From NCBI RefSeq assembly GCF_040712315.1, contig NC_134013.1, forward strand, positions 35,065,001 to 35,129,000: a stretch of 64,000 bases of DNA. Direction: 5' to 3'. Position 1 is the first letter of the stretch; each line of letters opens with the position of its first letter. Source of the DNA: Castanea sativa (taxonomy: Eukaryota; Streptophyta; Magnoliopsida; Fagales; Fagaceae). The notes under the pieces were generated by a model that was given only the letters and a program-made list of their open reading frames with translations, was not told the DNA's origin and ran no database searches. Both the position numbers and the translations under genes were made by a program. Below, in pieces: positions 37,901 through 47,145 of the stretch.

Positions 37901-40900
37901 TGAGACGTTCTTTTTTTTTTTGCTCTGCTGTGTTCAGGATGCGTCCAGACCATATAATTATTTCTTTCTGGATACGTATCTAACATTCAGGCAGGATTAT
38001 TGGGGTGGTACCCCCCATGTGCAACAAGTGTTTGAAATGGATACCTCGCCAAAAAATGGTTTGTTAGCAAAAACAGGTGTTTCAGTGTTCACTCTTATCA
38101 TGATGCATTAAGATGAAGTTTAATCCACCTTCCCTTGGAAATGAGCATGGAGGGATAAGGCTCCTCCAAGGTTGGCATTACAACCTCATGAAAAGAGATA
38201 TGTTCACAGTTAATCAATGTGTGATGTACAAGCAATATGAGGAGCAAGTTGGTCACTTGATGTTGCATTGTTGTGAGGGAGAATATCATATGGTTTTTGG
38301 TTTTAAGTTGGTGATGCCAAACGCAATGAGAGGATTTCTTCAAGTTAGCGATGTTGTCCTAGTCCTACTACTTTTACTACTTGGGTCTGAAATATAGTTC
38401 CATTATGCCCGATGTGGTACGTTTGGAGGGAAAGGAATTGAAGGGCTTGAGTTGAATATTGAGAGGTTGAAACCCTAATTTGTTGGGTCTCTAATCTAAT
38501 GGACGTCTCTTTCTGGCTTCTTGGCTGAATATTCATTGGATGTATATGTCTATGTAACCATGTATATGGCTAAGACTTCAAAACTGATTGCAAATTAGTT
38601 GGGGGCCCTGAGAGGCAGTGGTTTACCTTGTGATCAATGTTAAGGGTTCGAGTCCACTTATCTCCAATTTGTGAACTTAGCTGATACAAAGTTATATGAT
38701 AGCACCAAATTTTTCTTTCAGCAAGATCTTTGGCACAAGAATTGGGGTTCATCTGTATCACCTTGACTTGGTTATGATTTCTCTTAATTTTTTAAGAATA
38801 TCATGTTGGGTTCTTCTCCTACCTGTATCAAATAGAGATCCACTAGGCCCATGATTGGGAATTGTTTGATCTTCTTTCTCCAAGGAAGAGGCAAACAGAA
38901 TCAATTTATATTCAGAACAACTGTGTGTCTCTAAAAGCCATGCAAAATCTTTAATTATAATGTTGACACAAATTCTAGGACAATGAAGTGCAATCTATGA
39001 GAATTATTGAGTTTGAATTCATTCATTGGTGATGATGGTTATAGCCTATCCATATTGCATCTCTTTTTGGCCTCTTCGCTGAATATTCATTGGATGCGTC
39101 TGTCTATGTAACCATATATTTCTGCCTGCAATATGTTAAGTTTATACTTAATCTGGGTATGCATTGATAGATGACATATAATATGTAGAATTAACTTTTA
39201 CCATTTGTACCAAAAAAAAAGGGTTAACTTGTGATATATTTTTCCACCAGATTTTGGTATGATGGGTGAATTTAAACAAGAACTTCGAGATGGATTTATT
39301 GAAGCCTGTCTCCACCTTGTGAACCGTGATTTTGATGCGTTGGCTAAAGACTTCGTCACTCTTGGGTATCATGATTATCTCTCTTTCTATTGGAGATTAT
39401 TCTCATTGATATTGGTATTTAGAAGACTGGTTTACTCTCAAACTCTACAGGCTTCTTCCACCAACTGCAGACAAGGAAGCTGTTACAAAGGCTTTAACAG
39501 GTTTTCTCTATTTGTGTACATGAATTTAGCTGTCCCGGTAGCTGCATTTTAGGAATTTATGGTACTTGACTTCTTCCTCTGGAGGATCATACTAATTTGT
39601 TTTGGTGTCACCTGCATTTTTTATATGTAGGTGTATTCCAGGATGCTGTTGCTAAAGGAGTACGAAATATTAGCTTTGGAGATCTTCTAGGGAATTTGGG
39701 AACAACCATGTAAGGTTCTGTCTAATTACTTTCATCCCTCTGCAAGATGTACATCAACTTTACAAAAATTTTATTTGACATTGCTAATCTTTCTTGTCAA
39801 TATGAACAGTGCCGAATGTTTAATGATCTGGAGCTTTTTTATCATCTGTTTGATATGTTCAACAATTTTCTTTCTATTTTTATAGAAAAATGAAAATATT
39901 AAGTGAAAAAAGTATTAATTAACAAGGGAAAACTTAGTGCAGTCTGTGGATATGAAGGACTTGGTGCCATAATGCTTGTGAAGCCTTTAATTACTACACT
40001 TTTCTCATGTCACAATAACCACAGTATGACAATCATATTTCAGCATGGATGAGCAGATATATATTGGACTGCCTTTGTTGTCATTAAATTTTATTCTCTC
40101 TCACACCAACTCTTAAATGGATGACTACTCTGTAAAAAATGAATGGTTCTTACCTTTAAGACAGGTTATAGAGAAGATTCTTTAGGCAGCACATGTTGCC
40201 TTCCTGCCAGGATGTAACAACTCAATCATGTACAAAAGAATGGGAATTATGCAAATGCATTGTATTGGTTATACCCATGAAGATTGGAAGGATCAATTGC
40301 CAAATTGAATCTTCGTTGGTTCATTCTCAAGCTATGCTGTTATCTCTGTCTTCGTGAAATTAGTCAAATGATCTTTTCCATTTTGTCTTTTTAATCTCTT
40401 TTGCAGGTATAAGTTCAAATTCCAAATACCCTCATATTTTTCTCTTGTAATTCGAAGGTAGTCATCTTCTCTTGGAAGAGATCAATAGACCTCTTTTTAA
40501 CTTCTGTGTCATACTTGATTCTGTTTGTGTTATTTTATATGGATCTCATATTGGAGTTGTTGAGTAAAATTGGTTGGATCAATGTTGTCGAGATTACTGT
40601 CATTATTCTACTTGAAGTCTTTTATTTCTATTTGTCTCTCAGTCTTGCTGTATTGGAGGGAATTGCAATTAGCTTTAACCCAGATTACAAAGTTTTGGGT
40701 AGTACATACCCGTGGATTGCTAGAAAAGTACTAACTGATAGCTCGCCACAGCTGAAGTCTTCTTTGCAAAATCTTCTTTATGAGGTTAAAACTGACATTT
40801 TTTTCCTATTTGTCATGCATTCATTCAATTATGGTACCCATTACATTGAAGCTATTGATGCTGTAGTATGTGCACTTAATCTCCAAGCAAAAAGACACTA

Positions 40901-42073
40901 TACATACGTTGTCAACCATAGTCTTGATCCCTAAATTGCTTCTTCTTAGGAGGGTGTTTTCAGAATTGATCGTCTAGAGTCTCTGCTAATGGAGGTTAGA
41001 TTTTCTCTTCTTTTTACTAAATAACAATTACTTTCTCTACTCAAATCGCATTCTGGTCTTATGATTAAAGTGAATGACCTTTTTGTGGTACTTTTAATGC
41101 AAATACTGTGATATGATGAAGTTCTAGATGCATTTGAGTTATATTTCCACTGACTTTGTAGCTATGCCTACACACTGACTGTTCTCAAAAATCTAAACTA
41201 GAAGATAAGTGAGTAAAAGTGAACTTTTTCTTTATCAATTCTGAAACAGTCTTGGTAACTGATGCTTGCATCCATTTAGGTGAATAAATGTGTACTTTCT
41301 TAGGATATGCATTGATAATATAGATTTTCTAGTTACATCACCTAAAAAATATTGTTCCCACAGAGCTAAAAATGTTTTCTGCTTGGTGTACAAACAGATC
41401 AATCATATAATGTAGTGGCTCTTTTCAACCAGTCCAGTCAGCTGGTTTGGTCTAGGATTTAAAATGTTGAACAGATTATTGGTATGAAATTCAGCCTGAG
41501 TTAGATGCATCCCATCTATACTAGTGGTGTTGGAATATTTTGATAATTAGTATCCTAATGAATCTAACAGGTCATTAACCAGTGCTGGGCCACACTAGGT
41601 GCAAAACATTCTAAAAAATTTATTATTCTTTTCCAACTTTGATATTTTAGGCTTAATTTATGTTAGTGCCTCAAATAACTCTTGTGGCAGTCCCTCCGTG
41701 CCAGAACAGAGAAGGCATTGGTCAGAAAACCAGCAGAGGAAACTAATTCCAGGGTGGTTGTTAAGCAAGTCCTTTCTTTTACTTTAACTGAGAAGGTATT
41801 TCAAATTTTCTTGTACTCTTGAAATAATCTTTTGATATGAGCTGAGCTGAAAACATGCGAATACTGCAATCTTTTTCTTTTTCTTTTTTCTAATAGTGAT
41901 GAACATTTCTCAGGGTGCCTTTGTGAGGGATATACTTCTTCAAGAAATTGCTAAGGTAGGATCTTTAGACTCATACATGTTATTTCTATCTATAGAAATT
42001 ACTAATTGTAGCAAATTCTAATTCTCAAAGAATGTGCACATGGTAGAACCTCATGCTCTCGCACATGAGTTCC

Positions 42074-42105
<32 letters not shown>

Positions 42106-45100
42106 CAGTAAATTGATGCAAATATTAAAACATTTGAGAAAAACATGATTAAATTCCAGAAGATTCAAAAAATTGTGGTCTAGTTTTGATGTGGGGCCTT
42201 CTTCGCACATTTTATAGGTTACTCTTTTTATTATTGAGTCCTAGTATAGAGTTTCTTTTAGGTTAAAAAGTCATTGGTTCGGTTTCAATAAAGTTTCTGT
42301 TTTGCTAAAAATAGGGGTAGTTCGATAATTTCCTGAATTTCTGGAATGGGCTGTTATGGAACAAGAGTCCTATTTAATGTTCTGAGTCATTTTTTCTCTT
42401 TGGTTTAGAAGTTCTTAATTACTTCTCTTTGTTATAAGGAATTCTAGTCTTTCTAGGATGAGTCATAAACCTTAAAGGATGAGTATTGGCAATAGCCTAC
42501 AAAAAAGTCTCCATGTATTCAATAAAGGACAGATAGTGACATAATATTAATAAAATTCCAGCTGCTTGTTTTAAGCTTTGAGGGTGTGATTGCCTTATCC
42601 TACCTAAGTGTGAGTGCTTAAGAAAACCTAGGCAATGTGATTGCCCATGGTGTATCTTCCTTTTTATTCTCGTTCTACTCACTGTTTTTAACCTACCTAA
42701 ACCCTTATGTATCAAAAGGACAAAGTTTGGTTACAAACTTGATTATAGCCAAAGGCTACAACTCCACTAATAAAATTAACATGACTACATATTTAGAAAA
42801 TCTAATAGTTGGACTACATGTTTTTTATATTTTTAACACACATGTCAAATTTCGTGTCAATCAGATGTTATTTACTATTCGATCCATAAACTTATTTTTT
42901 ATGCATAATTTTAGATTACAAAAACTTGAAATTTAAACATTTGATAGATGACTTAGCTATTGATTTTTAATCTACTGGAAATTTTGCGAGTATAAAGGAT
43001 ATAAGAAGAAAAGTAATTCAATGGTAGATTTGTCAAAATTCACATTCAATAAAAGATATTGAATGGAATTGTAGCCTTAAGTTACAACCAAGTTTGTTGC
43101 CAAACCTTGTTTGTATCAAAACCTCTTCAAGAACCCTGATGTATTGTTGAATTCCTTAAGATCCTGAAGTAAAATTGATATCAGAGCCCATTATGGTTTC
43201 TGTTGTGCATCTTACATGTTCCGTGGTCACTTTGTATCTCACATGAACTGATTAGTCATCTGCTGACCATGTACTTAACTACAATCACTTTGAGCATATA
43301 TCTTCTTAATTACAGTGCCATCTTTTAATTGTGGGTTTTTTTGGTGTTTTAAAATGGTCTCTGCAATTAATACAGGGTTTGGATGCACTTGGGATAGCAA
43401 CACTGGATTCTATAACTTCTACCGCTACTGCTAGTATACCTTTCATCTCTTTCTTTTCGTTCTCATCAATGACTGATGAGGACAAAGTTAACTTGAGAAC
43501 CTTGCACCGCCTTATGCTGTTGGTGTCAGGACATCAATCAACTGAAAATACCAACACAGTAAGAACTTTTGCGTCTTCTACATTGCAATGCAGTTATATC
43601 ATTGTTGAGAGAGAGAGAGAGAATCAAGACTAGATTTATCACAAATATGTATAAATTTCATTGAACCAAATCATGCATAGTTTTGTTGCTAGTGTTGGAA
43701 ATTGTTCAATACAGACATGCACATGCACATGCACATGCACACATACATTGATGCAGAAGCCAATACATGGTTGGACAAAGCTTGCTATGTACAAGGGCCA
43801 CTAATCACACAAGGAAATAAAGAAACAAGCAAAATCTGCTTAAGTTGTTTAATGCAGCCTATGTTGAAAACTTTATATCAAATTTAGATTTGTACTTGTT
43901 TTGAGGATTTTTGTTAGTCTAAGTATCATCTAAGAATTTTATTTTTTTGTTAATGACAGTTTCCTTGATTTACGTAAATTATAAGCAATAAGCAAGTTGT
44001 TGGGGATGAAAATCTTTCTCTATGACATTACTTTGAGGGGAAGAAAAATGGCTGCTCTTAGCTGGTAGCTGCTGTCCATTAAAGTATCCTAGTACTCAGT
44101 TGTCCTAGTTGGTTTTCATTTAAATGTGTGATTAGCACCTTAGCACGTAATTTCTGCTATAAAAGGATGTGACCTTTAGTCTTTTACAGGATGAAGAGAG
44201 TTGAAAGGTGCACTTTTTGACTTGATGTCTTCTCTCCCCTTCCATTTTTCTCCTTTTCTATGTGATCTTCTCTTTCTATTCTCCTACCGTCTTGCTAAAA
44301 TTCTTAGCTTTCTGATGCCATATTTCTCTCATAACTTCCCTTTTATACATCCAGCCTATGCTTCTATTTCTCTTTCTAAATTCTCTCTACTTGATTCTCA
44401 CCACCCTTCTAGCAAGACAGCCCCTGACTCACTTTGATTGTAAGGTTGTCCTGTCCTGCATATCACACACACACACACACACACACACACGTGTTTTTGT
44501 AACTTGCAAATCCAAAGAACAAAAAACACACAAAATCTATAATTAACATGGCATGACATATTAAAATAATTCGTACAACAAAAGTATTCATGATATCTGA
44601 GATATGAACAACCTTAGAATCCAAGTGAGGTGCTGTCTCGCTAGAAAGGTGGTGGTGAGAATCATGTATCCATAAAAATTAAAAATAAATAAGAATAGAG
44701 AGTGAGAGAGAGTCATAGGCTGGATATATAAATGGGAAATAATTTGATTTTGCTGGAAATCAAAAGAGGCATGTATATTGCATTTCATCATTCAAAAGCA
44801 GGTTTTTTGAGCATACAGTAAATAAGCTGTCTTAAATAAATAGATTGCAATCCTAGCACATTGAAAAGTAAACGTACCATTTAATTTATTCTTGTCCATT
44901 TACTCAGAAGGTTGACCAATTGATAATTAGGATAATGGAATGAAGATTCTTTTCAATCCTTTTTCACAATTAATGTATTTGTTTCTATTTTGTAGGGACT
45001 TGGAGGTGTTAGTCCATACAATAGTCAAAACGTGTACCCAGAGGAAGCATCATTAGTTTTTAATCAACTTGCTTCTGTTCAAGAAATCCTTCCCATCCTA

Positions 45101-45404
45101 TCTGTTATTTCTGAGGTAAGAAGCAAGCATGCGCATGCATCAAAATATACGAACATCTTGGGTACGCACATGTATGTTGCACACATACATAGACCACATT
45201 TAAGCATTTCCTTCTTCCCCTTGTAATGTGCTTTCTGGATGTGGGGACTATTCTTTGTATTTGGCAAAATCATATTTAGATATATTTATATATTTGCAGC
45301 TGCCACCAGAATCCCAACAGCAGTTATTTAGTCTACCAGCTGATTTGGCCGGACGGTTGATTTCCCGTGTCACTGCAAGGACAATCCGAAGGATGTTTTT
45401 ATGA
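14787..45404 (+). CDS. ABC1K: Plastid-type ABC1/UbiB (aarF) atypical kinase, 21 exons
   Basis: Exons: 14787-15119, 15212-15256, 18042-18080, 31543-31713, 31842-31994, 32337-32372, 32993-33036, 34236-34326, 36795-36836, 36953-37061, 39251-39365, 39451-39500, 39631-39709, 40407-40457, 40643-40784, 40950-40994, 41691-41795, 41914-41955, 43376-43558, 44996-45115, 45300-45404. All junctions are GT-AG, phases agree, and the sum is 2100 nt (699 residues) without a stop. The N-terminus is basic, serine- and proline-rich, and fits a plastid transit peptide. UbiB hallmarks are present: KIAQ (K130-Q133, in place of KxGQ), the alanine-rich loop A190-S193 replacing the P-loop, K212 in VAVK, E266 in [13 protein letters not shown] (335-342) and DFG (355-357). 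Plant members act in plastoglobules and thylakoids on prenyl-lipid metabolism and stress responses. The exact paralogue cannot be fixed from memory. Coding sequence is intact despite about 28 kb of introns. Confidence 0.93.
15618..15854. mobile_element. Small inverted-repeat element (GGTAAATTATGT family)
   Basis: It lies in kinase intron 2. The left end GGGTAAATTATGTGTTTGGT pairs with the right end ACCAAATATGTAATTTACCC. The middle has alternating TTTGGTC / GACCAAA-type blocks, so the whole transcript would fold back on itself. Confidence 0.78.
15998..16120. mobile_element. Short palindromic MITE with TTA duplication
   Basis: The ends TGGTCTATTTGGATTGAG and, inverted, CAATCCAAACAGACCA are flanked by TTA on both sides (15995-15997, 16121-16123), typical of PIF/Harbinger-type insertion. 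It lies in kinase intron 2. A related copy is at 6221-6362. Confidence 0.8.
16590..16960 (+). mobile_element. Degraded LINE reverse transcriptase fragment
   Basis: Blocks matching a plant LINE appear through several frames: [13 protein letters not shown] (16710-16748), a [14 protein letters not shown] block (about 16790), GFDEKWIRF (about 16840) and an SLKGL block (about 16930). There are several stops and frameshifts. It sits in kinase intron 2. Confidence 0.65.
17478..17492. repeat. Short (CA)n tract
   Basis: About seven CA units in kinase intron 2. The remainder of the intron, 16961-18041, shows nothing else I recognise. Confidence 0.7.
18385..18642. mobile_element. Stowaway-like MITE (Tc1/mariner)
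   Basis: The ends CTCCCTCTGTCCCA and, inverted, TGGGATGGAGGGAG are the classic plant Stowaway ends, flanked by TA on both sides (18383-18384, 18643-18644). It is 258 bp, non-coding, and lies in kinase intron 3. Confidence 0.92.
18645..19040. other. Unassigned part of kinase intron 3
   Basis: No family recognised. The sequence is less AT-rich than the surrounding intron and looks like an old, decayed repeat. Confidence 0.35.
19041..19349 (+). mobile_element. Probable left part of a Harbinger-like element
   Basis: The start TAATCACATCAG resembles the CACATCAG part of the Harbinger ends at 10845. An inner TTGCTACAGTGCC / GGAGGCATTGTAGC hairpin matches the hairpins of the elements at 10845 and 12758. 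It may be the left part of the element whose right end is at 23059, split by the LINE at 19350-22446. The block AAAAAATAATCACAT recurs just after the LINE's A-tail (about 22456-22470), which complicates the reading. Confidence 0.4.
19350..22446 (+). mobile_element. 5'-truncated L1-type LINE with near-complete reverse transcriptase
   Basis: The element begins in the end of the endonuclease ([13 protein letters not shown], about 19385) and carries the whole reverse transcriptase and the C-terminal zf-RVT domain. Visible blocks are [48 protein letters not shown] and the catalytic FVDDT (usual FADD) at 20741-20755. The zf-RVT Cys-His block [15 protein letters not shown] is at about 21946-21990. 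It ends in a pyrimidine-rich 3' leader and a poly-A tract (22431-22446). Damage is limited: a frameshift near 19690, a TGA at 20445-20447 where Trp is expected, and a frameshift in a T run at 21851-21866. It is in kinase intron 3, in the same orientation as the gene. Confidence 0.92.
22620..22832 (+). pseudogene. Captured 5' fragment of a trihelix GT-1-like transcription factor gene
   Basis: After an untranslated leader-like stretch (22480-22617, ending CCACC), an ATG opens a frame starting [16 protein letters not shown] and continuing [12 protein letters not shown]. It then reaches a histidine/glutamine-rich run that shifts frame and ends [11 protein letters not shown]. This order matches the N-terminus of plant GT-1 trihelix factors as I remember them, ahead of the DNA-binding domain, which is absent. 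A GT follows at 22831. The frame breaks at a stop near 22785. About 230 bp downstream is a Harbinger-type end, so this looks like a gene fragment carried by a transposon. It is probably not functional. Confidence 0.65.
23039..23058. mobile_element. Right end of a Harbinger-like element
   Basis: The sequence GCAAACTAATGTAAATGCTC followed by TAA matches the right ends of the elements at 10845 and 35426. The matching left end is not unambiguously visible. The best candidate is near 19045, beyond the LINE. Confidence 0.6.
23100..23820 (-). mobile_element. LTR-like insertion inside LINE-B
   Basis: LINE coding sequence stops near 23100 and resumes near 23825. On the minus strand the block begins TGATACAGGAGGCAGTGAG, a plausible LTR start. 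Inside are three ATCACACC(T)-type repeats (about 23420-23490). The other boundary and a target duplication were not found. Confidence 0.4.
24102..24193. repeat. 41-bp perfect inverted repeat with 10-nt loop
   Basis: Arms at 24102-24142 and 24153-24193 are exact reverse complements, separated by TTGGTACTTC. The left arm is normal LINE coding sequence (LLWKWLWRF region). The right arm is an inverted copy inserted between two 11-bp TACTTCACCTC repeats (24147-24157 and 24205-24215). Confidence 0.95.
24261..24281. repeat. 21-base G homopolymer
   Basis: A run of 21 G on the plus strand within LINE-B, at a point where related LINEs encode Gly-Gly-Trp. The exact length may be affected by sequencing error. 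Confidence 0.85.
24441..24930 (-). mobile_element. LTR-like insertion inside LINE-B
   Basis: LINE-B coding sequence is broken here and resumes near 24940. The block contains TTTTATTAATCAATG near its start and a (TC)n tract at 24593-24619. In the minus direction it reads like an LTR with an AATAAAA-type signal near its end. No duplication or partner is visible. Confidence 0.35.
25454..25657. repeat. 102-bp tandem repeat, two copies
   Basis: The block starting ATAGTATACTTGGGCTACC occurs twice in direct succession, with only two or three differences. Unit 2 of the larger duplication has a single copy, so this arose after or independently of it. Confidence 0.9.
25690..26130 (+). mobile_element. 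LINE reverse transcriptase start (duplicate of LINE-C)
   Basis: Blocks [35 protein letters not shown] and [17 protein letters not shown] show reverse transcriptase palm motifs with stops. It is the unit 1 copy of the sequence in unit 2. Confidence 0.8.
27340..27512 (+). pseudogene. PIF/Harbinger ORF1 (Myb/SANT-like) N-terminal fragment
   Basis: A frame running from about 27320 contains [22 protein letters not shown] and [13 protein letters not shown]. The RGTNFSVEE block, after a Ser/Lys-rich linker, resembles the start of the Myb-like ORF1 protein of plant Harbinger elements. It then runs into LINE sequence at GGAATGG, a short stretch shared with unit 1. An acceptor-like TTTATTACAG at about 27280 suggests an intron before it. 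The assignment is from memory and moderate. Confidence 0.5.
27690..28535. mobile_element. Inverted-repeat element (CATAGTTATTAAA family)
   Basis: It interrupts LINE-C. The right end, in reverse complement, is CATAGTTATTAAATCC, which matches the left end of the copy at 46690. CCCGACC...CCGGTCAGAC on the left and GGTTCGACCGTTGACCC on the right are partly inverted. The interior is AT-rich. Other copies: 46690-47145 and 55437-55770, and a left part at 26130-26263. It is non-coding. Superfamily unknown. Confidence 0.68.
28724..29479 (-). mobile_element. LTR-like insertion inside LINE-C
   Basis: On the minus strand it starts TGTCACAATCTGAG and ends GGTCTGACA (TG...CA). It is GC-richer than its surroundings and has a long open frame rich in His, Ala and Thr (29387 to 28896, minus) with no recognised domain. 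LINE-C sequence around 28670 (TTTACACTCAAAAAGTGCAC) partly repeats at 29620, so the flanks are duplicated or rearranged and an extra 130 bp (29480-29610) is unexplained. Confidence 0.42.
30664..31184. mobile_element. hAT-like non-autonomous element with 8-bp duplication
   Basis: The ends CTAGGAAGCAC and, inverted, CAAGGAAGCAC are flanked by AAGGGACC (30656-30663) and AGGGGACC (31185-31192), an 8-bp duplication with one change. Inside, a G-rich hexamer repeat built on GGGTGT / GGGTGC (30688-30735) is followed by AT-rich sequence. It interrupts LINE-C. Confidence 0.75.
32163..32260 (+). mobile_element. Short SINE with perfect 17-bp target duplication
   Basis: The 98-bp insert in kinase intron 5 is flanked by the perfect repeat AGAGCATTTTGTACATA (32146-32162, 32261-32277). 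The interior (CTCCCACTTTTGCGGGGTCT, GGCAGCCTTATCCC) matches a conserved domain shared by several plant SINE families, as I recall it. The tRNA-like head is missing, so it is probably 5'-truncated or oriented so that only this domain remains. Confidence 0.8.
34065..34195. repeat. Short tandem repeat block in kinase intron 7
   Basis: The block TGTTTTGATTGTAATTAT(A/G)TGCTAAGTCAC, followed by a GT-rich tract, occurs three times from about 34018 to 34195, about 60-70 bp apart. Confidence 0.8.
34620..35350 (-). mobile_element. LINE 3' part (zf-RVT region), reverse orientation
   Basis: On the minus strand it encodes [20 protein letters not shown] (about 35200), a zf-RVT remnant (ICKC...), and [20 protein letters not shown] (about 34830-34770), the typical end of plant LINE proteins. 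The frame has several breaks, and a TA repeat (34910-34934) interrupts it. It lies in kinase intron 8, opposite to the gene. Confidence 0.75.
35426..35767. mobile_element. PIF/Harbinger-like MITE
   Basis: The left end GAGCATTTGCATTAG and the right end CACTGATGTGAGTGCTC are inverted, flanked by a perfect TTA (35423-35425, 35768-35770). It is 342 bp, non-coding, and lies in kinase intron 8. It is the same family as 10845-11598. Confidence 0.9.
35935..36425 (-). mobile_element. Copia RNase H end and 3' LTR, reverse orientation
   Basis: Minus-strand translation shows [20 protein letters not shown] and LDCHI followed by QLGDIF, the end of a Copia RNase H. Next comes a purine tract CAAGAGGAA, then TGTTGGGGAAATAACACC, which starts the 3' LTR at 36141. 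The LTR's other end is near 35935 but not exact. The frame has stops. It is in kinase intron 8. Confidence 0.68.
36426..36794. other. Unassigned end of kinase intron 8
   Basis: No coding sequence or repeat ends recognised. The TTGTAG acceptor is at 36789-36794. Confidence 0.4.
38020..38460 (+). mobile_element. Degraded LINE fragment (zf-RVT region)
   Basis: The blocks [27 protein letters not shown] (zf-RVT Cys-His pattern, about 38217-38273) and [10 protein letters not shown] occur in order, with frameshifts between. The fragment sits in kinase intron 10. A WRERN-like piece follows at about 38425. Confidence 0.65.
38595..38665 (+). repeat. tRNA-like B-box region, possible SINE head
   Basis: GAGGCAGTGGTTTACC followed 25 bases later by GGGTTCGAGTCC resembles the A and B boxes of a tRNA-derived SINE. 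No tail or target duplication was identified. Confidence 0.35.
42078..42105. repeat. (TA)n microsatellite
   Basis: About 14 TA units in kinase intron 18, directly after a short hairpin-like block (CTCATGCTCTCGCACATGAG). A similar block followed by TTTATATAT occurs at 48668-48710 and 55398-55430. Confidence 0.8.
42718..43112. mobile_element. MULE-type MITE with perfect 9-bp duplication
   Basis: GTATCAAAA flanks the element on both sides (42709-42717 and 43113-43121). The ends are inverted for about 45 bp: GGACAAAGTTTGGTTACAAA on the left, and AAACAAGGTTTGGCAACAAA on the right in reverse complement. The 395-bp interior is AT-rich and non-coding. It lies in kinase intron 18. A diverged relative is at 47892-49465. 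Confidence 0.85.
43712..43741. repeat. (ACATGC)n short repeat
   Basis: About four to five ACATGC units in kinase intron 19. Confidence 0.85.
44336..44745. repeat. Foldback repeat with (CA)n loop in kinase intron 19
   Basis: Left arm 44336-44447 (TTCCCTTTTATACATCCAGC ... GATTCTCACCACC ... TAAGGTTG) is the imperfect reverse complement of 44609-44745. The loop contains (CA)n at 44464-44490. In the kinase pre-mRNA this could form a stem of about 100 bp with bulges. It may be a MITE or an inverted duplication. Confidence 0.75.
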
Positions 45405-46157
45405 AACATTTATGGTTTGGATATGAATTAAACCTATAATTCGTTTGAAAATATTGGGAGATTTACTTCAGTCAACATAGATTCTTTTTCCTCTTCCTCA
45501 CTGAAGTAGTGAAGTTCTCTTTGTTTTAAGTATCCTTCATACCAATCAGAAATTTTCAGCTGATTGCATTGACTAGATTGTGCTAGATGTAAATATTGTA
45601 AATTGGTTTATAGCAATTGAAAATTCTCCTTGTAAACGATTTAAAGAAAATATATTCTCAATTTCTTGAGCAATTGCTATTCTTGCAAGCTCATTACGAG
45701 TCAATTTATCAAAAGCTTTTTTGAAAATAAACTAGCTTTTTTGAAAATAAACTAGCTTTTAGTTTTTGTCACACTATAACATAAATGCTACCAAAAACTA
45801 TATTTCTTTAATAAATATTATGCAAATAAACTACCAGAAACTACGAGATACTTAATCAGGTATAACCTAATCTATCTTTTATTTATTTATTTATTTTTGG
45901 CAAAAATATAAATTTCACACTTGAAGTCTGAGCAATTTTCAATTTGGTCCTTAAGTTTCCTTTTTGTCACTTTGACCCACTAAGTTTACATATGTTGCCA
46001 AGTGAATCCTTTTGTCCATTCCATTAAAATGTTTTTGTTAAAGTCATTTAAAATGATGCCAAGTTTGCTTTATTGCTCAATTTTTTTATTAAATCATTTT
46101 TATTTAATTTTCAATAAATAAAAAATAATTTTTTAATTTTCTTATTTTCTAAGAATC
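45405..46157. other. 3' flank of the kinase gene
   Basis: The 3' untranslated region probably lies within about 260 bp of the stop, where AAGAAAATATATTCTC is found at about 45645. A short tandem repeat of 24 bp (AGCTTTTTTGAAAATAAACT) sits at 45714-45762. No further gene was seen. Confidence 0.5.
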
Positions 46158-46160
46158 TAA

Positions 46161-46654
46161 GGGGCTGTTTGGTTTAGGGGTGTTTTGAGTGATATGATCC
46201 AAAACTCATAATTGAGTTATTAAAACACATGGGACCCACACCAGTTTTTTTTGTTTGGCTTAGTTTTCACTCCTTGTTTTCATCACTCAATTCTCTAATT
46301 TTTGAGTGATGAGTTATGAAAACTGAAAACACATTTTAGGTGTTTTTAGTTTTTAAAACTCAATTTTCAATGGCAATTTTGTAATTAAACTCACAACTCT
46401 CTTACTGTTCATCACTGTTCAGTCGCAATGTTTGACTTTTGAATTTTTTTTTTTGAAAGAAAGCCCAGCCGCGTGACTTTTCAGTTTTTTTTTTATTTTA
46501 TTTTTTTTATGAAACAAAAAGTAAGGACAATACTGAGTGATGAGTGCCAAACAGGGGGTTTGGAAAATTGAAGGTATTTTAAGTGATGAGATTTGAGTGA
46601 TGAAAATTGAGTAATGAAAATAGAGTGATGATAAATTTTAAACCAAACGGACCC
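46161..46654. mobile_element. MITE with GGGGCTGTTTGGTTT ends
   Basis: The left end GGGGCTGTTTGGTTTAG and the right end AAACCAAACGGACCC are inverted, flanked by TAA (46158-46160, 46655-46657). The interior has repeated GAGTGATGA-type motifs in both orientations. It is non-coding and probably PIF/Harbinger-type by its target. Confidence 0.75.
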
Positions 46655-46689
46655 TAAATCACCATTTCTAGCTCTGTCTCTCTTCGGTG

Positions 46690-47145
46690 CATAGTTATTA
46701 AACTCAGACTGATCTGGCCGGTCAAATTGGAAACTGGATGACTCGACATCTAGATTGCTCTGTGTATTTAAATGAACTGTTTTTGCTTAAAACCCAATCA
46801 TATCTAGTCAAACTCGATCAATTTGTGGCAACTAGAGTAACCCAAATGGGTTTGTGAAATTTATAAAATTACATCTATAGGTTCATTTCATTGACTTCTT
46901 TATTGTTTAATGTGTCATAATATTGTAATTTAAAGAAGCAAAAACATAAAAGAATTTTTTAAAAAAAAAAATACACTTCGCTGTTTGTCAATCTAACTCC
47001 AAGACTCTCATTCTATCGAAAGACTACTATGTTATTATGAAACATTTATTTTGAATTATAATTGCTAGTTTAATTTATGAATATGCCTTTTTTTTTAATT
47101 TACATATTTATGTTATGATTTCTCAAACCTATTTTTGATATTAGG
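46690..47145. mobile_element. Inverted-repeat element, truncated copy
   Basis: It begins CATAGTTATTAAAC with a CTGGCCGGTCAAA block and follows the same order as 27690-28535 (TTCTTTATTGTTTAATGTGT, then TTAATTTACATAT). The right end seen in the first copy is missing. Confidence 0.65.

Noticed and set aside
38595..38665. tRNA gene
   Set aside because: Only box-like motifs are present. I could not fold a cloverleaf with an anticodon stem, so at most it is a SINE head.
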